DNA of 64,000 nucleotides, taken from assembly GCA_947561715.1 (NCBI GenBank), contig OX387197.1, positions 7,127,001 to 7,191,000 on the forward strand, written 5' to 3'. Positions 11,230 through 22,040 of the stretch are shown here, piece by piece (positions within the stretch are counted from its first letter, which is position 1; each line of letters begins with the position of its first letter). A program made the translations under genes and the position numbers. The notes under the pieces were generated by a model. The model saw only the letters and a program-made list of their open reading frames with translations, was not told where the DNA came from and ran no database searches. The stretch comes from Ascidia mentula (taxonomy: Eukaryota; Chordata; Ascidiacea; Phlebobranchia; Ascidiidae).

Positions 11230-14200
11230 TCAAGGAGCGACCGAAGAAATTTGATCCCGTATCGTCGACAGTGAATCAAGCATAGCATCGAGAGTCACTT
11301 TGCTCATCTCAATCTTAACTTCCCGGTCGTGGTTTGTCTGCAAAACAAGCACATAACCTAAGACTTGATTTTCACGAATGGTTTGTGGAGTTCTGCGCCG
11401 TAACCGCGAGCAAACTACGGTTACGGTAATGTTGGTTGTGACACCGACAAAAAATTTGCTAAACCCATATTTCCAAAACAACGGTTGTCAATAGTAAAGT
11501 CTAGTGTTCATGTGAACGCACATTTATTACTTCTAACGTTGGAAGGGTGCTGGGAAAGTTGCTCACCGTAAGAGACATCTACATAAAACAATTTGGCAAA
11601 AAAAAATTTGTAGTAAAAAAAATTATTAGCTATGACAAATTGACGTAAAAGTTGCAGTGGTTCGCTGAACAATGTTATAAAAAGTAGGTAACCACTGCCC
11701 AAGACCACCACTCTTCTTACTTATGACTATTTCCAACAAATAGAGCAAAGTTCAACGCGTTTTGCCACCTCAGCCGGTTCCAAGCTAATGAGTAACCCTG
11801 ATACTGCTGCGTCACTTGCGGCAGACTCGAAAGTGTTTGTCCTTGTCAGGATCGTCTGCGGTTTTTACGGGAATTTAGCAATGATTCGCTTGTTGTATAT
11901 TCCCTCTCGACCTTTCGCCTTATTTGACCGAAAACCAGACGACAATGCGAACCGTTGCACGCCCATAAAGAAGCCACACAGATCGCACATTAAGGTAAAA
12001 TTTCTCCCAAGACTTCAATAGCGCGTAGAGCCAGTAAACCCATTTACGTTTTTGTGAGCTACAGACAGTAAATACTGTTTCGCCCTTGCAGCCGTGGCAT
12101 GACTTGCAAATTTTACAGCGCGATTTTGCAAATTTTTCAAATTTTTGTATCGTTGCTGGATAAACACATGTGTTTACCTTAATGTTGAGCTTGCATGTGG
12201 GTTGCCCAGTTGTCCCGGCGTTGTTGTCCACCTTCCACGACAAGTCTTCGACTTTTGGAAAGCTCACTGCAAAAAAATGACATTTTCTTATTGAGAAAAA
12301 AAGAAACTGATATGTGATTTGAAGCAACAAGCCTTTTAATTTATTCGAAAAATCGGTTTAAATGTATTCGCTTATGTGCTACAGTATTTTGATGTCGCAG
12401 ATTATGAAAGAATGTGTAGCTGATGGCAATATTCGTCCAGAAATAATGAGCAAGTCTTATGTCTAAATTGAATGATAAAAAATCCAACTGCTCTTTTGCA
12501 AATATGGGCTTAGCAAGATATTTATCGGGATCGGTTGTGCAGAGCTTTCACAAACTATGAAAAAACAATGAATGTTATAAAGTCTTACTGAAACTGCAGC
12601 TGCGATTGACTATGTTGCGCTCCAGAAAATTTTTGTCATTTAAAAAAACAAACAGTTTAATCAGGCATTAATCGGAATGTACACGTTGTGGTGTACACGG
12701 ATGTTGTATCATGTAAAAAATCTCTTTAATGAACACCCACGACGTAAAATGGTGAAATTGGGGCTCGTTTAAAATCAAGTATAGTAGTGATTACGAGGCG
12801 AAAGTTTGTAATTCTGGGAAATGTCCGTAACAAATCTATTCCCAGTGAGATTTGAAATTACGATATGAATTTTTATGGTTCATCCCCTGATGAGGAACAT
12901 TGATGAGATAAGCCAAAGTAATCACTTTACAGCGCAAGCTCACAGTATGCGTAAGATCATTCATGCTAAGTGGTATCATTAACATGGCGTGTTACACAAT
13001 TAGGTACCAGAATGCAATACACGGAAACAAGTGTGTATAGTACCCGCCTCTTGCCAACGGAGTTTTAAATAATGCTATCAGCAGTTTTAATGTGTGCCTG
13101 ATTTACAACGGAACATTTTTGTATATTTTTTTAACCACATCGAGATTTGAACCCAGGATATCCTGGACACGAATCCTGATTAGGTATTCTTCTTGGTATA
13201 TGGGGGTCGGGCGCTTGACCGATGTTGCCAATCGGCCGCCAACATTTTGGGACACTTATATGAAGCCAAATCTTGTTTTACTGTAATATGGCCCCTTGTG
13301 TTTGTACAGCTGCCGTCAGAGTAACACCACAACCACATGATATCGAACTACAATTTCAGAAACCATTTCTTTCTTGGAATATCCATTATAACGAGCATTA
13401 GTTCGGTGGTTTGGAAGCAAGCTAACGTGAGCAAACATTTACTTAACACACCACCGTTCGAACGCACGCGCGAAAACCGCGTGCTGACACGGCGAGATCG
13501 GGAGAGGAGATGGCGCCTCCATACTTACCAGGAAACTGCCACTGATCGATGGACCGAGCGATCTTATGACGCAATAAAGCCGTTTGTGACGTGTAATCGC
13601 ATTTTTTCGCATTCGTGTTTTTTTAATGTGGGCCTTGCATGCCGGTTGAAGGCGTTTTTTTTAACTGCACCGAAATCCTTGGACTGAAATTGCACATTTT
13701 CACTGTTTCGTTTTATTTGGAAAAAGTTTTACTAGCTAAAATACGAAAATTTTAACCTGCCAGAAATTTCCATGTTTGTGGTATATTAAAGGATCAGAGT
13801 GGGAAACCGTCATGTCGAGTGAAATAGAATGGGGAAATGATTCCCAGAATGAAAAACACACAGCCACTTGTTTTCGCTCATTGTCAGGAGGCACGGTTAA
13901 ATTAGGCGAAAGGTCGAGTAGGACAAGCGAATCATTGCCAAATTCCCGTAAATCCGTAAATACCCCAGACGTTCTTGACAAGGACAACCATAATCAAGTT
14001 TGCTGCAATTCACACAGCAGTATCAGGTTACTCATTAGCCAAGGGCTGACGGGGCAAAACGCGTTGAACTTTGCTCTAATTGTTTGAAACAGTCATAACC
14101 AAAAAGGGGCGTGGCGTTGGGTATGGGTTTTACAGCTCGTTACCCACTTTTAATAGCATGTTTTGGCGGACCACTTTGACATATTTGCGACAATTTTTTA

Positions 14201-16946
14201 CTGCTATAAGATTGGTTTTATATAGATGACTTTTACGGTGAGCAACTTTTTTCACCCTTCGAATATTTAATGTTAACAGCATTGATTTTTAAGAATACCC
14301 CAAAACAAATTCCATTTATCTGAAATTTGGTATTCTGACACCAACGAGTACAAGACAAAACCAACCATTTTAGTAATGCCGGGCCAGAAAGAAATGAAAA
14401 TCATCCTGAACAAAACAGAAGCGCTACCTGGAAGAGAGGATTAGCTACAAATAACGTGTGGCGTAAGCTCAACAACAAACTTGGTGCTAAATTTAGCACT
14501 GCGGTGTGGATTCAATCCAGCGTCAAAACAGATTAATCTGGCACGTGTTAATGAACTATCGAAAGCGGTGATTAATCACACATAACACGTAACGTGTTTT
14601 TTTGTGGGGTAAATTATGCGCTTTGTTGTGATCAATTTAAAAAAACAACCGACAGCAAAATATTGTGTGCTTGTTGTCACATTTTTACTGTGGCAAAATT
14701 TTGCACTGACGCAGTCGTGAAGAAATTTTCGTGGGTTTTTCAAAAGCGCACATGGCAAATTTCCCGACACGTTGGGAATAATGATAATCCTTCAACACTT
14801 GAAACGTATCATGTGTTACGTACGTCACCTGTGAGAAACTAATTGAATTTTGCACAACTTACAGATGACTCACAAAAATACAAACATCCAATGAAATGAC
14901 TTGGAACATAAAAAGGAGCTGATTTGGGTCGCACAGAGTAACTTGACCTAATTATGACAACCAGTGCGTAGCCAAACAAAGGAGCTACATGATATGTGCA
15001 ACGTAAAGCTCCAAAATAGATTCATTTTGAGTTTAGAAATAGACCTCCCGCAGACTTTTGAGACATGCTCCTAAGAAGCCCTGAACAAACATCGTTGCTT
15101 ACGTACTTTGGAAAAATATCTTTAGTATGAGAGCAGTTTGGAATCGCCAATAGTACAATTATACAGTTTCTCACCTTGGTTAGACAAAGCCGACGAGCGC
15201 CACCGCGCGGAATTATCCATGGCGATTTTGGTGAGTAGTTCGCGCAAATTTGCGTGAAAGTCATCGGGAAGAATCAATTTCACTGCGCCGGGGTCACCGA
15301 TATCTGCAAGATGATCAAAGTTGTTACACAGAAAATGGCACAGGTTGCATGCAAATGTGGTGAAGATATGTCATATGGGGAAGTTCCAGCACTGGTGCAA
15401 AAGGTCATTACAGGCAATTCGGCAGAACTCGCCTTTTTATCGCGTAAAATTTCGTCACGCTGCACCTAGTTTCGTGGAAGGGACTTTTCTTAGACATCGC
15501 AAAAGTAAAAGTTACAGCCGTCTTACGTGGTTTGAGCAGTGGTGAACAAAGCCCATTGTTCGTTTCATAAGCGTTACAAAACAAATTTAAGACCACTGAA
15601 TCACGCTATACACTCATCACCAATAATCAAAAAAATAGTTTTAAATCTGTTTTGCCTGCCACGAAATGGAATGCTCCCACGCATGAAAAAAAGCTGTTCG
15701 ACCCGTTTTAAAACCCGGCAGTCATACAAATATCGAACCTATTGTAACGACGGCATAAACCACAAGCCACAAGGACGCAAAATAGCCAAGTTTACGGCAA
15801 TGAATTCGATTGTTTTCCGATGATCGGTTTGCGCCGATACACATGACACGCCCGCAGGCAAGCTGACGAGACTTCTAGAAAAAAAGCCTAATTTTGTGGC
15901 AATTCTTCACATTTCTGGGAAAGCGTTTGCGTATTTGTTTACAATAATGAGGCCGAGTTGTGCGATAAGACTCCAGTCACAACATCAAAATAATCACCTT
16001 GGAGGCAATCAAGACCTGACTTGACTTCTCCGAAAAAAACTTGTCAGTGAGGTTTTGGAGCGCTCCAATACACAATACTGAATCGCATTCAAAATTCCTA
16101 CCAACTGCACGATCACAAACTGCTTGATTTCTCATCAAATAGCACATTTTGATTTATGGCAACAGAAACATAAACATGGAAAAAAAGTGGAGATAACGAT
16201 TCTGTTGTCACAGTAACACACATGTTTTAATATCTGTTAAAATGACGCAACACCTACTTGGCAACATTGGAGTTTTGCAGATGGCTTGTGTCAGAATATG
16301 GAATTCGTGGTCAAATAAGTAAAAAGTTTACCAGGTTTTCCTTTAAAACTGATATGAACTACAAGCACACTAGGCTTTCCTTAAAAACTGGTAAGTGCAA
16401 AATGTTCGATTGTCAAAAAAACACCGATATCATACTAAACCTTTCCCAGGTGTTTAAAATTTACATATTTTGAGACCAAACAATCAAATGCGAATTTGCA
16501 CGAATATTTCCGCGTTGCGTGAGAAAAGGTTTTCGCAAATCAAACTCGATCGTGCAGACAGTGTGCGTCAAACCTGTATAACGACGTATTACCGTGGTAT
16601 GTGACTTGTTTGAGAAACCTTTGGAGATCAATAAACAACTGCTCCGATTCGCTTTCACACAGATCGAGATCCTCCCGAACTCGTGTGAGAATATCAACGC
16701 GTCTGCCCCCTTCCGCCACCATGCGGCAAATTTCGACAACGTTTTTTTTGCTCGACGCCTGCAAAACGAAGGAGTAAAAAATTATTTTTTTTTTAATTTT
16801 TGACGCTGTTTTATAGCTAGGAATATTACATTTCAATACAACGGCACACTCGAATCTGTACAAACAAAAAACGAACGCAGAAGTTACTGAAGTACCTTAA
16901 GCAGATGCAGAAGCCCGTCGAAGTTTTTTGTTTCGTCGACACCCAT
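11230..16946 (-). CDS. COMMD9: COMM domain-containing protein 9
   Basis: A subunit of the COMMD/CCDC22/CCDC93 (Commander) assembly, which recycles membrane proteins from endosomes and modulates NF-kB. Five exons on the minus strand: 16946-16896, 16758-16593, 15303-15175, 12266-12178 and 11337-11230, with all phases consistent (0, 1, 1, 0). The product is 180 residues; human COMMD9 is 198. It begins MGVDETKNFDGLLHLLK, then ASSKKNVVEIC, matching the human LLKASSKDVV region. The COMM domain has DLSWKVD and ends MSKVTLDAMLDSL, almost the human SKETLDTMLDGL. An acceptor-like TTTAG lies about 25 bases before the ATG and could be a spliced-leader or 5' UTR site. Exon 4 is bracketed by a large inverted repeat. 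Assignment to COMMD9 rather than another COMMD is well supported by the C-terminus. Confidence 0.9.
11543..11951 (+). repeat. left arm of inverted repeat around COMMD9 exon 4
   Basis: About 400 bases match the reverse complement of 13876-14261 at roughly 75-80% by eye, with small gaps. Well-kept blocks include GTTGCTCACCGTAA (near 11558), AGAGCAAAGTTCAACGCG (near 11742) and GGCAATGATTCGCTTG-like sequence (near 11876). It lies in COMMD9 intron 4. Frames differ between the arms, so the repeat is not coding. It may be two opposed copies of a dispersed element. Confidence 0.75.
13117..13250 (-). mobile_element. tRNA-derived SINE, copy 2
   Basis: Read on the minus strand it has a tRNA-like A box (GATTGGCAACATCGG), then GTCAAGCGCCCGACC, a spacer, AGGATATCCTGGGTTCAAAT with the RNA polymerase III B box GGTTCAAAT, and an A-rich tail. 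It aligns along its whole length with the copy at 44709-44829. The wide A-to-B spacing suggests a class II (Leu/Ser-like) tRNA origin, which is inference. It lies in COMMD9 intron 3. Confidence 0.7.
13876..14261 (-). repeat. right arm of inverted repeat around COMMD9 exon 4
   Basis: Reverse complement partner of 11543-11951, in COMMD9 intron 3. The loop between the arms is about 1.9 kb and holds exon 4 (12178-12266) and the SINE at 13.1 kb. In a COMMD9 transcript the arms could pair over nearly 400 bases. Confidence 0.75.
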
Positions 16947-17683
16947 GACTTGATGCAAGACGAATCAGCTAAACAGACCTGATACCTACAGACTAGGCTG
17001 AAACACAAAGTGAGCCGTGTTCAAGAAACAGTCATCCATTGCAATGGTGAAATACGCTAACAGCAGAGGAAGCAAGAGTTTTAAATGCATAAAGGGTCTG
17101 TTATATGTTGCGAGAATTTGGTAAGAAGGTATTGATAATTTCCACCAATTAAGAGTTAACAAAATGACTATTAAATTTTCGCTAATAAAACCCAAACATT
17201 ATTCAAAATCCCAGAACACATGTACTGCGTAACAATGCGTGAGAAGTTAGTATTACTGAAGCAGAACGTATTCAAACAGTTTTGGCAAAACTTAACGTTA
17301 CAGATGAACGAAAAATCACTGTCAATCATTGTTTGCCATTATGCTGTACATTTCATTGTTCCCCAAACCAACTGCAGAAGTGTCTTGGAAGAGCAACAGA
17401 GTCAATAATGCTTTTTAGAGGCCGAAGACAATACAATGTGGAAGTTTTGCTTGGTTATTTAGCAAGCAAAATCGTACTAAGCCACCAAAGCTGCACTGGT
17501 GAGATCTACCGAAGGACAGTGGTCCTGTCTGCAGCTCACTATAAAAAACAGGAAAGTCCGCCTTAAAAGCTTCCAGTCGTCAATATCACAATATGTTTAT
17601 TGTGTTCCTCTTTCTTCTTAACAAGCCATCGGCCGAACCGAACTCGAAGCGATTTCCCTTGATACGAACTCGGGAAACTCGAT
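16947..17683. other. spacer between COMMD9 and TAF7
   Basis: About 740 bases separate the TAF7 stop from the COMMD9 start. Both genes run on the minus strand. The piece 17519-17575 shares TGCAGCTCACTATAAAAA and a following TTTAAAAGCT with 28017-28125 in a DHX15 intron, so a dispersed repeat is present. No gene is seen. Confidence 0.5.
17596..17601 (-). terminator. TAF7 polyadenylation signal
   Basis: AATAAA on the minus strand, 82 bases after the TAF7 stop. A second AATAAA overlaps the stop itself (17683-17688) and is probably too close to be the main one. Confidence 0.5.
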
Positions 17684-20600
17684 TTATTTCGTTCGGCCGA
17701 GTTGGGCGAGTATGTGCAAGTAATCCTGGCGAGTTTCTGATATTCTGAGAGTAACATCCTCCAACTCGCCCTGAAAGCGCATCTGAAAAAAAAAACGGGT
17801 ATTTTTGCGAGAGCGGGTTTGCCACAATATCAGCAGTTTGCGTGAACCTCGAGTCGCCACGCCACCGTACTAACGAGTAAAATTGCAACATAAAATAATA
17901 TGAAAACTTAAACATAATATAAAAGTTAAATGAAATAAAACTGTGGTTTGGCACGAGGTGATTTCATTTTGTAATTTTAAAGTCTTCTTTGCGTGGAAAC
18001 TTAATTCCTTCACAAACTTTACTTCGAAAAATTGATTGACGAATTCGCTGGTCAATGCTTTACTCTATATACATGGTGAGTGCAACATAGCCACTAGCAG
18101 AGTCTTAAATCAGTAGTGCATATTCGTGTTCACAGGGCAAGTATGGATTAGTGAATGAGTTTATGAAGCGATGTGAATTTACCTTGAGCATTTCGTTTTT
18201 GATATTTTCTCCCTTAATGAGATTCTCCTTTCTCTGTCTTCGTTTCCGAAGCTCTGCTAGTTCACCCACAAGCTCTTCGAGTCGAACTTCCAGGCGAGCT
18301 GTGAATTTGGGATTGAAACAATATTACGAGCCTTATAGTTTGTTGTTGGCGCTGACATGTGTAACGTTAAATTAACCCAAAATGTACTTCTGGCAAAAAC
18401 TCATGAGTTTCCGTCGTTATCCATGTGTGTCCCTGAATTAGAGAATAGCTCCTGTGTAAGTGGTTTGTGATCAGGGTGGGGTACAGATCAGGCACCACCA
18501 TAACTGTTGTCGAATTACATCACTAGGGTGAATTGTCTTACTCTCATACGCATATTTTGACGGCACCAGAAGTCAGGGTTGGGACTTTTCACTTCGTTGG
18601 CCAGAAAATTAAAATCAATGCTATAAACTGACACACATACCTCGTTCTTGCTTGTCAGTTATTACTGCAATTCCCTTTGGAATTTCGCTGGGGTCAAAGT
18701 CCTGCATGAAAATTCAGGAATTAGTGAAAAGTTTCAAGCTCCAAACAGGTCTTTCCAGGGTTAACGAACATAGCCTATATAATGTAGTTTTCATAGAAAA
18801 ATTGTATGAGTCATTATTCTTTTAAATAATGAAGTGGTTACTTTAGACATGTTGATTACTTGATGCTTGCAACACATTTTGACGATCACATGACATTATA
18901 TGTGGAACCCAGACTCTACGATAAAAATGGATAGTTTCGCACATATAATGGCACAAAACGGTGTTGTTTGACCCTCCAATACAGGTATGGGCCCAGATGC
19001 ATCTCACCAACTGTGCCCCCTTCTTGTGGCCCAACAAGTGGACAGCACCATACTACTTATTAAAATCGAATTTACCTTAAGGTCATCAACATCATCAACA
19101 GTTATATCATCCTTTTCGGCTTCACTCTCCGAACTACTCAGATCCTGAAAGATCTTGTGCAGCTCGTCATGGTCTGTTATGTAATAATACGTGGAAAATT
19201 AGGATATTATAAAAAGTACATCTGCATCGTGATATTCTCGACGCAAATGCTGTTTGGTCTTCAGCAGCCATTATATTGAAGCACCTGTTATGTCACTATC
19301 CCTTGACTGTGAGTGTCCTGGTTTCGATTTCTCCAAATGCTTGTCTTCCTCGTTGATTATTTCATAGTCTTACGCCTTGCAGTCAAGAATTGAACACCAT
19401 TACAAATACAGCAAATTAAATATATATATATATAAATAAAGATTGCATCAATAGTAAATTTTATGTCAAATTGTGTGTTTCCACAAAAGTCAAGTTCTAA
19501 TCTCCCAATGCAAGTGCTGTTATTATCATTTTGTTAATGATTAAATGTACGACATGTGGAGGATACGGACACTGACACATTCCATATCAGCTTTGAGGAG
19601 TCTCTTCACTTCTTTCTCAATGTCCGGTGAATCAATATACTAAAAAAATAGCAAAATTATAGCCATATACAATAAAAAACACACAGATCAGGGGTGGCAA
19701 ACATAAGGTGACATAGCATGATTGCAAGTGGCGCACTATACCCCAGGCCCAGAGATAATAAAGTATAAAACATACCTCCTTGTGAAGTAAACGTATCAAA
19801 AAAAACTTACTAAAAATACAAGGCATTCCTGCTTGTGGAAAACCAATAATGAGATTCACTAAAATTGATTCCAGTGCAAAATAATCGTAAAAACAATAAA
19901 AGGGTGTGAAAGTTGTGGTGTATCTGAATTAACAGTAAAAAATTGGCAGACAGAAGCAAAGGTTGATATAACAGCATTATAGTTATAATATTTTGGGTGT
20001 ACATTAGGCATACAAATAATGAGAATGCAGGTGATTTATATTCATACTTTTTTTCTTGCAGTCTTTCGAAAGCGCCTTTTTCGCACATTCTTTAGAGGTG
20101 GAGTAACTGTGCAGAAACATAACAATTCACTGGGTGAAATCTGTATTATTATAAATAAAAGACCAATTTTAATGTATACTAAGTTTTCATTACCTCCATG
20201 AGGAAAGAGAAATTTCTTGTCCTTTGCTGTCAATTTTTCTGTGCTTGGGCCTTCATTGTCCTCCTCAGTATTACAAACAAGCAGCTAAAACAAAAATATA
20301 ATATATAACCTCTACCAAAAGAGGACTGAACTCAAATTCATTTTATCTGTCTAGCTACACAGCTTACCATTTTCAAAAATGTGCAAGCCTAACTATCTAG
20401 AGATCAGTTAAAAGTGTACTTTTATGCATATGAGAACCAACCTGTGAAATATCAGCAGTCTTGTAAAAGGTTTTCATGTCCAATGTTTTTAAGCTCTCCA
20501 CTACACATGGTAAGTCCACCAGCTTGGTTGAAAGAGATTCGCCATCAAGAGATACAGTCCCATGCCGACAATCCGCTGTGACATATAAAATAAAAATTAT

Positions 20601-21316
20601 AACCCTAAAACCATACATACATAAATGGCAATTGAATCGATAACTGCTATGTTTGAATTGCATGGTGCACATGTCTGTGCAAAATGTTTGTTTATTTTCA
20701 TTTATAATCCAAAAACATAGAATTGCTTCATTACTTTGGTTGTTAGATTTCTTTTGCAGGCTTAAACTTTTATGTATATGAAACGAAAAGCAGTTATCAT
20801 AAACACCAGTGGTTTTGCACATCCAACACAATCGGAAAGATTCATCGTTCTTGCAGCTTTGCTTACAATTTTCAGTTGTGGAAGACTGTCTTCACTTGTT
20901 ATTTGTACTTTTTTTAAAAAAAACTCAGATTTTATTGGTTTAAATTGCTACTCCGATACCCTTCACAACTCAAAATGACACACCAGGGTGTTACGATGCG
21001 CAATTTCATAACCACAGTGTAAAGGTTTAATTACGTAACTAAAATATGGTATAAAAATTTTGATTGTTACACCAGTTGTATGACAATATACGTACCATGC
21101 ATTTCAATATTCAGGCGATCCCTTAAGTTTCCTGCTAGAAGTATTTCCTTGAGCTTTTCGGCCTGTTCCTACAAAAACAAAATATTGTTTGCTTAGCATT
21201 AAAATTAACGTGTTCGCGATGACTGCAAATCTAAAAATGCACTAGATCATACTTACTGTTGGTAGTCGTAACAGAAGCTGATTTTCCAGTTCATAAGGTT
21301 TGTCGAAAACATCCAT
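17684..21316 (-). CDS. TAF7: TFIID subunit 7
   Basis: TAF7 binds TAF1 in the general transcription factor TFIID and restrains its acetyltransferase activity. Eleven minus-strand exons: 21316-21257, 21168-21096, 20575-20442, 20284-20194, 20106-20048, 19639-19567, 19368-19285, 19173-19076, 18701-18641, 18298-18183 and 17782-17684, all in phase. The product is 315 residues; human is 349. Family blocks in order: [40 protein letters not shown], the basic [15 protein letters not shown], the conserved [32 protein letters not shown], then a C-terminal coiled coil ([16 protein letters not shown]). Human TAF7 is intronless, so the many introns here probably keep the older gene structure. Intron 6 looks U12-type, listed separately. 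The start is the first ATG, giving the usual short lead to ELE-Q-LR. Confidence 0.93.
19369..19566 (-). other. probable U12-type (minor spliceosome) intron in TAF7
   Basis: The donor on the minus strand is GTATCCTCC (19566-19558), matching the U12 consensus GTATCCTT at the first seven bases. The branch region is TTCTTGAC (19389-19382), close to the consensus TTCCTTAAC. Its A lies 14 bases before the acceptor GTAAG, within the narrow U12 spacing, and there is no pyrimidine tract. Splicing here rebuilds the TAF7 sequence [12 protein letters not shown], comparable to human VSTRWEIIAEDE. No U2-type alternative in this intron keeps frame and homology. Confidence 0.7.
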
Positions 21317-22040
21317 ATTTTGCAAAAAAGGACAAGCAACCTTCGCAATAAGCTCGGCACACGAAAACAGCAAACTTCCAAACTTCCAAAGTGACGAACT
21401 GTTTACTGAAATTAGCGCATGACTGCTTGCACTTGCGGCATTTTTGTTTGTGCCTTTTGTGTACAGCTTCGTGATTTTTGGGAAGCAAATTCATTAAAAA
21501 AAAATAATAATTATAAAAATGCAGTTATATAACATAAGTATAACTACTTTTGAGGTTGACAGAACAGAAGCTTAATTTTATTTTTAATAAATTTTTGGGC
21601 AATCTTATTATTAAAACACACAATAAAAAGTAATGTTTTTAATTTTAAAGTAAAGACCTACAAATAGCAAGTTGCCGTTTGCTGTTATATTTTAATGAAA
21701 ATCGTCAATGTCGGGTTTGTTTTCTATGCTGGAAACACGTTCTGTTTCAATTCGCAAGATTTTACGTTTTATAACGTGGAAAATTTTTGAGTCTGCAGGC
21801 TGCAGCTTGTAAATTGGTAATCCAATAGACAAGGAAGTACATGTATGAGATGTAATAAGTATAGGCAATAGTACCTATGTTCGTTTAAATATTACTAGGT
21901 ATAGACGTATGCGATAAACAGCATTTTGTTGATTAAGATTATGATATTTGCTTTCAGAAAGAATGATGTCCAAATCGGTGTTTGTTATGTTCGCGCTAAA
22001 TACGCATTTTAACTGATTAAAGATGTGAAAACACTGAAAC
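21317..22040. promoter_or_regulatory. shared 5' region of TAF7 and USP36-like gene
   Basis: 724 bases lie between the divergent ATGs of TAF7 (-) and the USP36-like gene (+), so the promoters are close or shared. The sequence is AT-rich with no clear TATA pair. A strong acceptor-like TTTGCTTTCAG at about 21948-21958 precedes the USP36 ATG and could be a 5' UTR or spliced-leader acceptor. Confidence 0.45.

Noticed and set aside
13141-13155. B-box-like sequence as a true tRNA gene
   Set aside because: The A-to-B spacing and A-rich tail, and the second copy at 44.7 kb, indicate a SINE; no complete cloverleaf can be drawn.
11230-21316. TAF7 and COMMD9 as one tunicate operon
   Set aside because: Same strand and a possible acceptor before COMMD9, but the 740-base gap and a TAF7 polyadenylation signal in it make separate transcription more likely.
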